Made by a program: the position numbers and the translations under genes
Origin: UBA11591 sp040220895
GTDB lineage: Bacteria; Bacteroidota; Bacteroidia; Flavobacteriales_E; Vicingaceae
Direction: 5' to 3'
Length of the DNA: 64,000 nucleotides
Assembly: GCA_040220895.1 (NCBI GenBank)
Contig: JAVJVY010000001.1
Span: forward strand, 1-64,000
Notes under the pieces: model-generated
Database searches by the model: none
Told to the model about the DNA's origin: nothing
What the model saw: only the letters and a program-made list of their open reading frames with translations
Shown here: in pieces, positions 34,113 to 42,672 of the stretch
Layout of the letters: every line of letters starts with the position of its first letter
Position numbering within the stretch: the first letter of the stretch is position 1

Positions 34113-35705
34113 TTACTCCGAAATCACGCAAAGTCTTGTATCTACCGGATCTATGGCATCGGATAAGGTATCAAAGAATACCGCCCCGTGCTTCAGATAA
34201 TAGGGAACAAAATTATCATATCTTTCATGTAAGTTACCTTTTGGAAAGACTTTTTCATGCATGTTCCAATAACTGTCTAACTGCTCCCTGTTTTTATCTT
34301 TCTTAGCCCTTATCAGCCTCTTTTTTATTTCTTCTAGTTGCTTTTCAGTCTTTCTACCTTCAGCCAGGGTATAAGCCTTCAAAGAAGCATCAACTTTCTG
34401 AAAAGACTGAGCAATATTTTCAAAAGACTGCATGATCGAAATCGTTTCAGCCTCAATTTCATTTGCATCTTCTTCTAAATTGACCAATTTCATTGTGACA
34501 TCAGGTTCTGACAAAAATAGGTCTTCGGGAAGGAGGTCTAGTTTGTTCAACTTCTTCATTTTTGCTGCATCCAGCCACACGAACGAATTTCGAAGTGAGA
34601 GCAATGGGAATTGGACTCCAAATCCTTCAAAACTCGCCGCTAATTGGAGCCAATAAGATATTTCACCAGGGCCTCCGACATAGGCGATGTTTGGTAATAT
34701 AATTTCCTGATAAAGGGGTCGAAGAATTACATTTGGACTAAATCGTTCGGGATATTCAACGATCTCGGCTTTTATCTCATCTAGTTGCCAGGTTTTGCCA
34801 CCATTTTCTGTTCTAAATTCTTTATTGTCCAGATCAATTCTCATCCGGCTATTTGAAGAGATATAGAATAGATTAATTGGGCGCGGATTGACTTGTATTT
34901 TGTAATCGGTTGTCAGTAGTTCATTGGTCTGAGCAACAAGTGTATTTGAAAGCTGCTCTGCAACTTCGCGCAATAAATATGGCGAAAGAGCTTTTTTCAG
35001 TTCAGGGTCATTGGCATCTAATATGATCAACCCCTTGTGGCCGAATAGGGCGTGAACCAGCCTGCGGGTTGCGATTGATAAATTAGCATCGCTTGAATAG
35101 GATTCATTGAACAAAGCCATTAGTTCGTCGGCTCGCTCGGAATTCCCTAGAATGGTTTTGATTTCGAGCAGGGTTGTTTCCAGGCTTTCACAATTGTAAT
35201 CCCCAACAATGCCGCCTTGTTCATCATTCCATTCAAGGGTTTTTCCAAAAATATGTGCATGATTGACCTCGTCAAAATCATGATCTTCTGATGCCATCCA
35301 AAAGACGGGAATGAAGGTTTTTCCTTCTTGGGCACTATTCAAGTTCTCACACATTTTTATGATCTGCAGAATCTTAATGGGAAAATAAAGAGGGCCTGTA
35401 ATTAAGCATAATTGATGCCCGGTAGTTATGGTGTAAGAAGCACTTTTGGAAAGCATGCCCAGTTGAGCCGAAAGAATTCCATTTGCAGAATCTATACCGG
35501 CTTTGGCATACTGAGATTTAAGCGCTTCCACAAGAATAGACCTCGATTCAGCTGTAAATTCCCGTTGAGAAGCATATTGAAGTGCCAAGGCTTCTGAATA
35601 CACCCTGGCTTTTAATTTTTTCGTAATGGGCTGGCCGGTGATAAAATCTTCAACAAGTTGATTGTAGGTTCGATAGGTATTGGATTCTATTCGTTGTGAT
35701 TCCAT
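34113..35705 (-). CDS. bshC: Bacillithiol synthase BshC (cysteine-adding)
   Basis: BshC adds cysteine to GlcN-malate in the last step of bacillithiol synthesis. The 530-residue protein shows the Rossmann-like core with TITTGHQLCLITGPLYFPIK (about residues 95-114), FWMASEDHDFDEVNH, LRPLYQEIILPNIAYVGGPGE and a long C-terminal coiled coil (about residues 400-490). Length is as expected. The bshA and bshB genes are not in the window. An intrinsic terminator ends directly before its ATG, which leaves its promoter unexplained. Confidence 0.93.
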   Translation of the reverse strand: MESQRIESNTYRTYNQLVEDFITGQPITKKLKARVYSEALALQYASQREFTAESRSILVEALKSQYAKAGIDSANGILSAQLGMLSKSASYTITTGHQLCLITGPLYFPIKILQIIKMCENLNSAQEGKTFIPVFWMASEDHDFDEVNHAHIFGKTLEWNDEQGGIVGDYNCESLETTLLEIKTILGNSERADELMALFNESYSSDANLSIATRRLVHALFGHKGLIILDANDPELKKALSPYLLREVAEQLSNTLVAQTNELLTTDYKIQVNPRPINLFYISSNSRMRIDLDNKEFRTENGGKTWQLDEIKAEIVEYPERFSPNVILRPLYQEIILPNIAYVGGPGEISYWLQLAASFEGFGVQFPLLSLRNSFVWLDAAKMKKLNKLDLLPEDLFLSEPDVTMKLVNLEEDANEIEAETISIMQSFENIAQSFQKVDASLKAYTLAEGRKTEKQLEEIKKRLIRAKKDKNREQLDSYWNMHEKVFPKGNLHERYDNFVPYYLKHGAVFFDTLSDAIDPVDTRLCVISE

Positions 35706-35736
35706 AAAAAAACAAAGGCTGCACGAAGCAGCCTTT
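35706..35736 (-). terminator. Intrinsic terminator between FN3 gene and bshC
   Basis: A 9-bp hairpin (arms 35728-35736 and 35714-35722, 5-nt loop) reads on the minus strand into a U-rich run that ends at 35706, the base before the bshC ATG. It ends the FN3 gene transcript. Confidence 0.85.
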
Positions 35737-35753
35737 TTTGAGGTATTAGAAAA

Positions 35754-37241
35754 TTATTGAATAACGAGCCTTTGACTGCGACGTTCCGACCCTTGATCTA
35801 TCATTACAATATAAACACCAGGGTTCCAGTCAGCAACATCAAACCCGACCTTTACCGGTCCACTTGAAACAGACCCCATCTGTTTTTTATGAATCAAAGC
35901 TCCAAGTGCATTATAGAAACTTATTTCTACCGCTTCCTCGTCAATTGAAGTGAATTGTAATGTTAACTGATCTTTAGCTGGATTAGGTAAAATATTGAAT
36001 CCGGGCATTGTTGGCTCAACAATTCCAACCGGAGTGGTGCTAAAAGAGCGGATATCGGAAAAAGTTGAAGTATCATTTAATTGAATAGCACGAACCCTCC
36101 AGTTAATAGGCGTTCCATAAACAGTCGTGGAATAATTAAGATGGTTGCTCGTATCGCTTTGAGTATAATACAATGTTGGATTGGTAAAATTAGCATCCAG
36201 ATCAACTTGTACTTCGTATTGATCCGCACCAATCACAGGTTCCCACGTAAGTTTAGTAGAACTCGGTACACTGCTCGCTCCGTCGACTGGACTCGTCAAA
36301 AGCACTTTGTCCAGGATTTTGAAGCTTCTGGTGGCCGTCCAGGCTGCAACGCCGGTTTTATTTACGCCCTGAACTCTCCAGTAATACATTTGATTAAATT
36401 CCAGTCTCGACACTAGCCAGGTGACAGGCGCACTGTTTGGAAAACTAGAATTTAAAAGTGTGATTGTTTTAAAAGAAAGAGAACTGGTATCGAACGCCGG
36501 TGAATTGTCTATTTGAAATCGAAATGAAGTGATTCCTGGGGTGTTCAAACAAACCAAGTCAGTTGCCGGATTTTGATTGATGGCGGCGTTGGCAGGTGTG
36601 CTGAGCACAGCATTTGCTCTGGTTGAAAAGCTATCGATACTTGAAAAACCCGAAATATCTTTTGAATGTGACGCACGAACCCTGTAAAAATAGGTCGTGT
36701 TGAATTTAAGTTCCGTCAAAAGCGCCGTTTTAACCGGATGATTTACTGTTCCTCCAAAAGAAGAAGTGAAATTTTTGTTTTCAGAAACTTCATAAGTATA
36801 TGAAGTAACTCCGGGTATAGTATCCCAGGTCAAGCTCAATTGAGGATTCTTGTCCGCACCACTTGGAGCTAGGCCTACAAATTGATTAAGGAAAGTGGTA
36901 AAGCGCTTGAAATCAGACCAGGGAGAAAATGTTGAGCTACTTCCTTTTGCCCTGACCCGCCAGTAATACATTTGGCCAAAATCTAGTTCGCTGGCTCGTC
37001 CACCTGTACCGGTGATTGGAAAATTGGTCATTGGAGCCGTAAACAGTGAGTCAGTGGCGACCTCCAGTTCATACCCAAAGACCAAGCCTCCGAGGGCCGG
37101 GCTCCAGGTAAAAAGGGTATTAACATCCACGGCACTAGCCATATCGCTGGGAGAATTTAACTGAGGGGCTTGAAGTTGAGCATTCAAAGCAAGTGTGGTG
37201 AAAAACAGCCCTGCGACTGCGACCAATCTCTTCATAATCAT
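35754..37241 (-). CDS. T9SS type A secreted FN3-repeat protein
   Basis: The 495-residue protein has a signal peptide ending LNAQ, four fibronectin type III-like domains (each with a recurring YYWRVRA or FYRVRA strand and a FSxW/SFST end; about residues 35-410), and a C-terminal T9SS type A sorting domain with FNILPNPAKDQLTLQF and PGVYIVMIDQG. It is predicted to be secreted across the outer membrane and to bind other surface molecules or glycans; no catalytic domain is visible. It has its own promoter inside the ftsY 3' end and its own terminator. Confidence 0.88.
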   Translation of the reverse strand: MIMKRLVAVAGLFFTTLALNAQLQAPQLNSPSDMASAVDVNTLFTWSPALGGLVFGYELEVATDSLFTAPMTNFPITGTGGRASELDFGQMYYWRVRAKGSSSTFSPWSDFKRFTTFLNQFVGLAPSGADKNPQLSLTWDTIPGVTSYTYEVSENKNFTSSFGGTVNHPVKTALLTELKFNTTYFYRVRASHSKDISGFSSIDSFSTRANAVLSTPANAAINQNPATDLVCLNTPGITSFRFQIDNSPAFDTSSLSFKTITLLNSSFPNSAPVTWLVSRLEFNQMYYWRVQGVNKTGVAAWTATRSFKILDKVLLTSPVDGASSVPSSTKLTWEPVIGADQYEVQVDLDANFTNPTLYYTQSDTSNHLNYSTTVYGTPINWRVRAIQLNDTSTFSDIRSFSTTPVGIVEPTMPGFNILPNPAKDQLTLQFTSIDEEAVEISFYNALGALIHKKQMGSVSSGPVKVGFDVADWNPGVYIVMIDQGSERRSQRLVIQ

Positions 37242-37270
37242 AGTTTGGATAAATACGGGACTAAAATAAT

Positions 37271-37302
37271 CAAATTTAGCGTTTAGCCGGGTAACTCTGC
37301 AA
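37271..37302 (-). promoter_or_regulatory. Promoter of the FN3 T9SS gene
   Basis: On the minus strand TTG (37300-37302), a 21-nt spacer and TAAATTTG (37271-37278) match the Bacteroidota consensus. The predicted start is about 25 nt before the ATG. The -33 element lies within the last codons of ftsY. Confidence 0.65.
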
Positions 37303-38248
37303 TGCCAAAAAGGCTTTTAATGAATTCTGTCCTGTTGAACAACTGCAGATCGTCTATACCCTCTCCAAGACCGATGTATTTTACGGGAATGTTAAATTGA
37401 TCGGAAATGCCAATTACCACCCCTCCTTTCGCGGTGCCATCGAGCTTTGTCAGCGCAAGAGCATTAACGTCGGTGGTCTGGACAAATTGTTTGGCCTGTT
37501 CAATCGCATTTTGTCCTGTTGATGCGTCGAGCACCAATAAAATTTCATGAGGTGCATCGGGTATGACCTTTTGCATGACTCTTTTGATTTTAGACAACTC
37601 GTTCATTAAGTTGCTTTTATTATGCAATCGTCCTGCGGTATCAATGATTACCACGTCCATGTCTTTGGCACTCGCCGATGAGACTGCGTCAAATGCCACG
37701 GACGCGGGATCGGCTCCCATTCCCTGATTGACCACCGGTACACCGACCCGATCACCCCATATAATTAGCTGATCTACTGCCGCGGCACGGAACGTATCTG
37801 CCGCTCCCAACATGACCTGTTTACCTGCTTTTTTATACGCATGAGCCATTTTACCAATGGTCGTGGTTTTACCAACTCCGTTCACACCCACAACCATGAT
37901 GACATAAGGCTTTGGTGCGTGTGTCAGGTTAAAATCAAAAGGTTGCTCCCCATCCTCAGATTGACTAAACAATTGATCTGCCGCTTTGTATATGAGTTGA
38001 TTCAATTCTTCGGCATTGACAAATCTATTTTCCTTTGCCAATTGTTCGATGTTCTCAATGATCTTGATGGAAGTGTCTACCCCAACATCCGATTCAATTA
38101 GCGTTGATTCCAATTCATCCAAAAGATCCTGATCTACCCTTGACTTTCCGCCGATGAGCCGGCCAATTTTCGATAAAACAGATTTCTTGGATTTTTCCAG
38201 ACCTTGATCCAGAACTTCCTTATTCTTCTTTCCGAATAAACCAAACAT
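37283..38248 (-). CDS. ftsY: SRP receptor FtsY
   Basis: FtsY is the membrane-associated GTPase that docks the signal recognition particle. The 321-residue protein has the four-helix N domain and the G domain with GVNGVGKTTTIGKMAH (about residues 120-135), DTFRAAAVDQL, DTAGRLHNKSNLM and TKLDGTAKGGVVIG, ending in the GLGEGIDDLQLF closing loop. It lacks the long acidic A domain of E. coli, which is normal for Bacteroidota. An intrinsic terminator precedes it by 11 nt. Confidence 0.97.
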   Translation of the reverse strand: MFGLFGKKNKEVLDQGLEKSKKSVLSKIGRLIGGKSRVDQDLLDELESTLIESDVGVDTSIKIIENIEQLAKENRFVNAEELNQLIYKAADQLFSQSEDGEQPFDFNLTHAPKPYVIMVVGVNGVGKTTTIGKMAHAYKKAGKQVMLGAADTFRAAAVDQLIIWGDRVGVPVVNQGMGADPASVAFDAVSSASAKDMDVVIIDTAGRLHNKSNLMNELSKIKRVMQKVIPDAPHEILLVLDASTGQNAIEQAKQFVQTTDVNALALTKLDGTAKGGVVIGISDQFNIPVKYIGLGEGIDDLQLFNRTEFIKSLFGIAELPG

Positions 38249-38259
38249 GTTTTTGTGGT

Positions 38260-38294
38260 AAAAAAAAAGCTCCTTTCACACGAAAGAAGCCTTT
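38260..38294 (-). terminator. Intrinsic terminator between DUF4295 gene and ftsY
   Basis: Read on the minus strand, a 13-bp stem including two G-U pairs (arms 38282-38294 and 38265-38277, loop GUGU) leads into nine U residues ending at 38260, 11 nt before the ftsY ATG. Confidence 0.8.
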
Positions 38295-38315
38295 AGAATT
38301 TTTTAAAGCGAGGGA

Positions 38316-38468
38316 TTACTTGGAAAAAAACTCATTGACCTTCTCGTTCAAAACCATTTCTTCCTTGAACGTGTAAGCGCCCGTTTTTTCGGATTTGACC
38401 ATTTTTATAACCTTGGTAAGCGTCTTACCTGATCCCTTTTGAAGGGTTGCAACTGTTTTCTTAGCCAT
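38316..38468 (-). CDS. DUF4295 small basic protein
   Basis: A 50-residue lysine-rich protein beginning MAKKTVATLQKGSGKTLTKV and ending NEKVNEFFSK. This is the Bacteroidota-specific DUF4295 family, always found beside rpmG and thought to be ribosome-associated by location; no function is established. It starts 6 nt after the rpmG stop and is followed by a terminator. It was below the length limit of the supplied ORF set and was read from the sequence. Confidence 0.92.
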   Translation of the reverse strand: MAKKTVATLQKGSGKTLTKVIKMVKSEKTGAYTFKEEMVLNEKVNEFFSK

Positions 38469-38474
38469 TTTGTA

Positions 38475-38657
38475 TTACTTTATTTCACGGTGAACCGTCA
38501 TCTTTTTCAAGATAGGGTTGAATTTCTTTATTTCCATGCGGTCAGGAGTGTTTTTCCTGTTTTTGGTGGTAATGTAGCGAGATGTTCCCGCAACTCCGCT
38601 TTCTTTATGTTCGGTACACTCAAGAATGACCTGTACTCTATTTCCTTTTTTAGCCAT
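38475..38657 (-). CDS. rpmG: 50S ribosomal protein L33
   Basis: The 60-residue protein matches L33: KKGNRVQVILECTEHKESG, then SRYITTKNRKNTPDRMEIKK and the C-terminal NPILKKMTVHREIK. It lacks the zinc-binding CxxC pairs, so it is the C-minus form that does not need zinc. It leads the rpmG-DUF4295 pair. Confidence 0.96.
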   Translation of the reverse strand: MAKKGNRVQVILECTEHKESGVAGTSRYITTKNRKNTPDRMEIKKFNPILKKMTVHREIK

Positions 38658-38677
38658 GCTTTTGTTTTATGGAGGCG

Positions 38678-38685
38678 CAAATTTA
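38678..38685 (-). promoter_or_regulatory. Candidate -7 box for rpmG
   Basis: TAAATTTG on the minus strand, 20 nt before the rpmG ATG. No clear TTG at the -33 distance. Confidence 0.45.
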
Positions 38686-38711
38686 ATAAAATAATATTTT
38701 ACAGAATTGCT

Positions 38712-40112
38712 TCAGTGATTTGATTCCATTATTTTTTCAATGGAATCGGCTGAAGATGGAATACAAGATGATAAAACAATGGGGTCTCCGTCAGTAATTA
38801 ATACGTCATCCTCGATCCTCACGCCGATATTCCACCATTTAGGATCACAATCTGAACCTTCCGGTATATAAATTCCTGGCTCAACGGTTATAACGTGACC
38901 GGGTTTAAGTGATTCATAGGTTCCTGCATCGTGGACATCCAGACCTAGGTAATGCGAAGTGCCGTGGGGGAAGTATATTTTTGCATCATATACCCTACGG
39001 GTAATCCCAAGCGATTTCAAGCCTTTCTGTATTACTTCTACAGCAGCTTCGTTAGGATCCCAGAATTTCATTCCCTTTCTGCATTTCGAAATACCTGCTT
39101 GTTGGGCCCTTAACACAAGATCGTATATATCGCGTTGCTCTTTGCTGAATTTACCCGACACCGGCATGGTTCTGGTAACGTCGGCTGTGTAATTTCTATA
39201 TTCGGCTCCAATGTCTACGACAAGCAGGTCATTCGAATCGAGGTCTGCACTATTTGAAATGTAATGCAAGGTGCATGAATTGGCTCCTCCACCGACAATA
39301 GAGGGAAATCCGGGAAATTCAGAGCCAGAACTCCTGAAAACGAATTCAATGAGGGCTTCGGCTTGATATTCAGTAAACGATGGGTCTAATTGCAGCATTA
39401 ATTGTCGCTGGGCTTCGCATGTGATATCAATGGCTTTTTGCATTAGGAGGAGTTCTTCTTGTTTTTTGACCTGGCGCATCGATGCTAAAAGACCAGACAA
39501 CTTAACATCATTCAGTCTGGAAGTAAGCGAGTCGGTTTTCAATAAAAAGTGCTTGAGCATGCTGGCGGCATCTCCCCGATCACCACTGCGGTCGTGGAAT
39601 GTTCCATCGGGTAAGGAATAGTAAATGTTGTCGTAGTAATCGTACTGAAGGAATAAATCCGCAAATCGACTATTAACCATTGCCTTTTCCATTCCTAGTT
39701 TATGAACTGCACCGTAGGTACCAAGACGTGCTCCATTCCATTTTTCGTATTCTTTAGAGCTTGGGGGCAGGAACAGTAACTCCGTGATGGTATCTCCCTC
39801 TATTTCAATTCCTTCCTTGAACAATATCAGCAGTGCATCCGGTTCTTCCAAACCGGTTAGGTAATAAAAATTAGGGTCTTGATGAAAGGGATAAAACACG
39901 TCATTGGATCTTACTTTTTCTCCACTGGAAAAGATCAAAGCAATGGACCTAGCCGGCAGTTTAGATAGAAGCTCTGTTCGCCTTTCCTTATGGAATCCGG
40001 GACTAAGTCCTGCTTGTAAGACCTCAGATTTGTTTACTACAGTGCTATCTGACTGTCCTAGCAGAATTCCACAGAAGAATAAAAGTAAAGTAGTAAGTAA
40101 ACTATTTTTCAA
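38712..40112 (-). CDS. Exported Xaa-Pro aminopeptidase (M24B)
   Basis: The 466-residue protein starts at a TTG and has a signal peptide (SLLTTLLLFFCGILLGQ), an aminopeptidase P N-terminal domain (FYYLTGLEEPDALLIL), and a pita-bread catalytic domain with metal ligands in VVDIGAEYRNYTADVTRTMP (two Asp), HGTSHYLGLDVHD (His), TVEPGIYIP (Glu) and GVRIEDDVLI (Glu). It removes N-terminal residues ahead of proline, outside the cytoplasm. Unusually it lies between rpmB and rpmG, which are normally adjacent in this phylum. Confidence 0.92.
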   Translation of the reverse strand: MKNSLLTTLLLFFCGILLGQSDSTVVNKSEVLQAGLSPGFHKERRTELLSKLPARSIALIFSSGEKVRSNDVFYPFHQDPNFYYLTGLEEPDALLILFKEGIEIEGDTITELLFLPPSSKEYEKWNGARLGTYGAVHKLGMEKAMVNSRFADLFLQYDYYDNIYYSLPDGTFHDRSGDRGDAASMLKHFLLKTDSLTSRLNDVKLSGLLASMRQVKKQEELLLMQKAIDITCEAQRQLMLQLDPSFTEYQAEALIEFVFRSSGSEFPGFPSIVGGGANSCTLHYISNSADLDSNDLLVVDIGAEYRNYTADVTRTMPVSGKFSKEQRDIYDLVLRAQQAGISKCRKGMKFWDPNEAAVEVIQKGLKSLGITRRVYDAKIYFPHGTSHYLGLDVHDAGTYESLKPGHVITVEPGIYIPEGSDCDPKWWNIGVRIEDDVLITDGDPIVLSSCIPSSADSIEKIMESNH

Positions 40113-40118
40113 TCGATC

Positions 40119-40156
40119 AAAAAAAAAAACGCCGTTGCGAATATAGCAACAGCGTT
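40119..40156 (-). terminator. Intrinsic terminator after rpmB
   Basis: On the minus strand an 11-bp stem with one G-U pair (arms 40146-40156 and 40128-40138) precedes eleven U residues ending at 40119, 6 nt before the TTG start of the aminopeptidase gene. The loop contains TATATTCG, one mismatch from the -7 promoter consensus. Confidence 0.88.
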
Positions 40157-40176
40157 CGAATTTCGTTCGGCAGGTT

Positions 40177-40410
40177 TTATAACCAGCCTTGTTCTTTGGC
40201 TTTCTTCATACTCGCAGTAATTCCATTTTTGTTAATAGTGCGAATTGCGGCGGCGCTGACCTTTAAAGTAACCCATTCGTCTTTTTCAGGAATGTAAAAA
40301 CGCTTGGTTGAAAGATTTGGAGCAAATTTCCTTTTGGTCTTTCGATTGGATTTCGAAACATTGTTTCCCGAAATCACTTTCTTTCCTGTTATTTGACAAA
40401 CTCGTGACAT
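40177..40410 (-). CDS. rpmB: 50S ribosomal protein L28
   Basis: The 77-residue protein matches L28: SRVCQITGKKVISGNNVSKS, then KRKFAPNLSTKRFYIP and the C-terminal RTINKNGITASMKKAKEQG. It lies between cinA and the aminopeptidase gene and is followed closely by a strong terminator, so it may be a single-gene transcript or the end of a cinA-rpmB unit (gap 55 nt). Confidence 0.97.
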   Translation of the reverse strand: MSRVCQITGKKVISGNNVSKSNRKTKRKFAPNLSTKRFYIPEKDEWVTLKVSAAAIRTINKNGITASMKKAKEQGWL

Positions 40411-40465
40411 ATGGCTGTAATTAGGTCGCTCAAAAGCGGGCGCAAATTACGGAATTATTTATCTT

Positions 40466-41713
40466 TTAATCAAGACTTTTTTTCAATTCTTTCCTTAACA
40501 GATTAAGCACATGATCGCAAGTAAGACTCATATTGGATAAGCGGTTGAAACCCAATGATAATTTTACACTCTTTTCGAATCCATTTCCTGTAATGGCAAT
40601 CCAGATAGTTCCAACCGGTTTATCTTCGGTCCCCCCATCGGGTCCGGCGATGCCAGAAGTTGCCAGACCGTAGTCTGTTTTCATCTGATCTCGAGCACCT
40701 CTTGCCATTTGCAATACCACTTCTTCGCTGACAGCACCGTGCTTTACAAGATCACTTTCGCTAACCCCCAGCATGTCAGTTTTTACCTGATTGTTGTAGG
40801 CTATGATCGATCCTTTAAAATAAACCGAACTCCCGGGTATACTGGTGATTTTCGATGCGAGCATACCCCCTGTGCAACTTTCTGCGGTTGAAAGCGTTTT
40901 GTTGGCCACTTTCAAAAGACTGCCCACAACTCCCTCAAGACTTTCGCCATCAAAGCCAAAGCAATGGTCCCCGATTAAATCCAAAATGTTTTTCTCTTCT
41001 GCCATGATCAGGGCTTTGGCCTCTTTTTCTATTTCGCCTTTTACGCTCAGACGAATTTTAACGTGACCTGCCGAGGGTAAAAATGCCAACTTAACCAAGG
41101 GATTCATTTGATTAATAACATCATTAAGTACCGTCGCCAATTCTGACTCTCCAACGCCAAAAGAGCGAATATGCCTATGCACGATAGGTCTTCGGTTTAA
41201 TTTCTCGGAAAGCAGGGGCAATACCGCCTTTTTCATCATGTGCTTCATTTCACCAGGTACACCCGGCATTGAAACTAAATACTTTCCTGATTCTTCAAAA
41301 ATCATACCCGGAGCAGTACCCCGTTCATTTCTTATCAGTACACATTTGGAAGGAACCATTGCCTGTTCTTTGTTCAATTCATTGACCACACGCCCAAAAC
41401 GGCTCAGCAGGGCTGTAACATCATCCAAAATCTTTTGATTAAATACCAGCTGATCATCAAATAAATCAGCTAAAACAACCTTGGTTATGTCGTCGTGCGT
41501 GGGTCCCAGTCCTCCGGTGATCAACACCAGTTCATATTCAGATAAAAATGACCTCACCGCATACGCGATTTCTTTAGGATTATCACCTACAGTAATCATC
41601 TGACCAACATCCATGCCCGCGTTATCCAAAGCTTTTGCCATCCAACTGCTATTGGTATTTACTGTTTCTCCGATTAAAAGTTCATCGCCTATGGTAATTA
41701 TGCCAGCACTCAT
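40466..41713 (-). CDS. cinA: CinA family protein (NMN amidohydrolase)
   Basis: The 415-residue protein has an N-terminal MoaB/MogA-like domain (AGIITIGDELLIGETVNTNS and ITGGLGPTHDDITK) acting in this family as ADP-ribose pyrophosphatase, and a C-terminal PncC amidase domain (STAESCTGGMLASKITSIPG, TSGIAGPDGGTEDKPVGTIW) that deamidates nicotinamide mononucleotide. It therefore serves pyridine nucleotide salvage and clean-up. Both domains are complete. It starts 95 nt from the divergent gene at 41809. Confidence 0.95.
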   Translation of the reverse strand: MSAGIITIGDELLIGETVNTNSSWMAKALDNAGMDVGQMITVGDNPKEIAYAVRSFLSEYELVLITGGLGPTHDDITKVVLADLFDDQLVFNQKILDDVTALLSRFGRVVNELNKEQAMVPSKCVLIRNERGTAPGMIFEESGKYLVSMPGVPGEMKHMMKKAVLPLLSEKLNRRPIVHRHIRSFGVGESELATVLNDVINQMNPLVKLAFLPSAGHVKIRLSVKGEIEKEAKALIMAEEKNILDLIGDHCFGFDGESLEGVVGSLLKVANKTLSTAESCTGGMLASKITSIPGSSVYFKGSIIAYNNQVKTDMLGVSESDLVKHGAVSEEVVLQMARGARDQMKTDYGLATSGIAGPDGGTEDKPVGTIWIAITGNGFEKSVKLSLGFNRLSNMSLTCDHVLNLLRKELKKSLD

Positions 41714-41796
41714 ATTCTTTTGTATTGATCTGCAAAATTAACCAGTTCATGTTAACAAGTGAAGTCATCTAGATGATTCAGGGGCCATTCTGCGTC

Positions 41797-41804
41797 TAAA
41801 TTTG
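41797..41804 (+). promoter_or_regulatory. -7 box 4 nt before the SirB1-like start codon
   Basis: TAAATTTG followed by TTAA and the ATG at 41809. The predicted transcription start coincides with the start codon. The -33 element is poor. Confidence 0.4.
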
Positions 41805-41808
41805 TTAA

Positions 41809-42672
41809 ATGACCTTCGATGAGTTTCAGGCAATGACAAAATTATTGGATGACCCCGATGATTCAGTATATCTTCATATACAGGAACGTTTTGTCCATGT
41901 GGGCTCTGAAGCAGTTCCCTATCTGGAAAGTGTTTGGAATCAATCTCAAAACCAACTGGTACAACTCAGGGTTGAAAACATAATTGAACGCATCAATTTC
42001 AACGTAATCTTAGAAGAGATAAACTTCTGGAAAAGCCTTGAAAACCCAGAGATTATTGATGGATTGTCCATAATTAACCGTCTGCAATACCCGAATTTTG
42101 ATGCTACCTTAATTTATAAGTCCATCGATCAGTTCTCAAAGGAACTTTGGCTTGAATTGAATGAAAACTTAACAACATTTGAAATAGTCAATCTTGTCAA
42201 TCGCATCATCTTTGATATCTGGTCATTTAGAAGTGTGGCAGACAGCGAAAAAGATGCTTTTCAATACGATTTCCTCAGTAATCTGATAGAAATGAAAACC
42301 GGAAATTCTTTTAGCACGAGCCTATTTTACCTAATGATCGCAGAAAAATCTGATTTGCCTTTCATGCCGGTTTTATTGGAAGACCAATTGGTTATTGCTG
42401 GTGTTCGGGAAGTAAAGAAAAGTCATGAGATGCAACAAGATGACATTCTTTTCTACATGAATCCATTTGAGCAAGGGGTGGTCTTTGACGATCTATCAAT
42501 CAGAAAATGGATATTGAAACATGAATTAGAAAGTAAAGAATCCTATTTTTTACCCTGCGACAATAAAAAAGTTTTTGCCGTTTACCTCGATCGCCTTGCT
42601 CTAGGGTACGAGAAAAAAGGTGACGAAAACAAAGCCCAATTTCTAAAAGATCTCAGGTCCGGCTTTTCTTGA
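41809..42672 (+). CDS. SirB1/transglutaminase-like domain protein
   Basis: The 287-residue cytoplasmic protein has an N-terminal helical part and a central block, FLSNLIEMKTGNSFSTSLFY followed by LMIAEKSDLPFMPVLL (about residues 158-193), matching the SirB1 pattern LxxRxGxPISLxxLYLxLAxxLGLP. The family derives from transglutaminase-like folds and usually lacks the catalytic triad; no candidate Cys in the usual place is seen here. The molecular role is not established. It converges with the sugar transferase gene and their ends overlap by 20 bp. Confidence 0.72.
   Translation: MTFDEFQAMTKLLDDPDDSVYLHIQERFVHVGSEAVPYLESVWNQSQNQLVQLRVENIIERINFNVILEEINFWKSLENPEIIDGLSIINRLQYPNFDATLIYKSIDQFSKELWLELNENLTTFEIVNLVNRIIFDIWSFRSVADSEKDAFQYDFLSNLIEMKTGNSFSTSLFYLMIAEKSDLPFMPVLLEDQLVIAGVREVKKSHEMQQDDILFYMNPFEQGVVFDDLSIRKWILKHELESKESYFLPCDNKKVFAVYLDRLALGYEKKGDENKAQFLKDLRSGFS

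Noticed and set aside
37283..38248. FtsY lacking its acidic A domain as a truncation
   Set aside because: Short FtsY proteins starting at the N domain are usual in this phylum, and the NG domains are complete.
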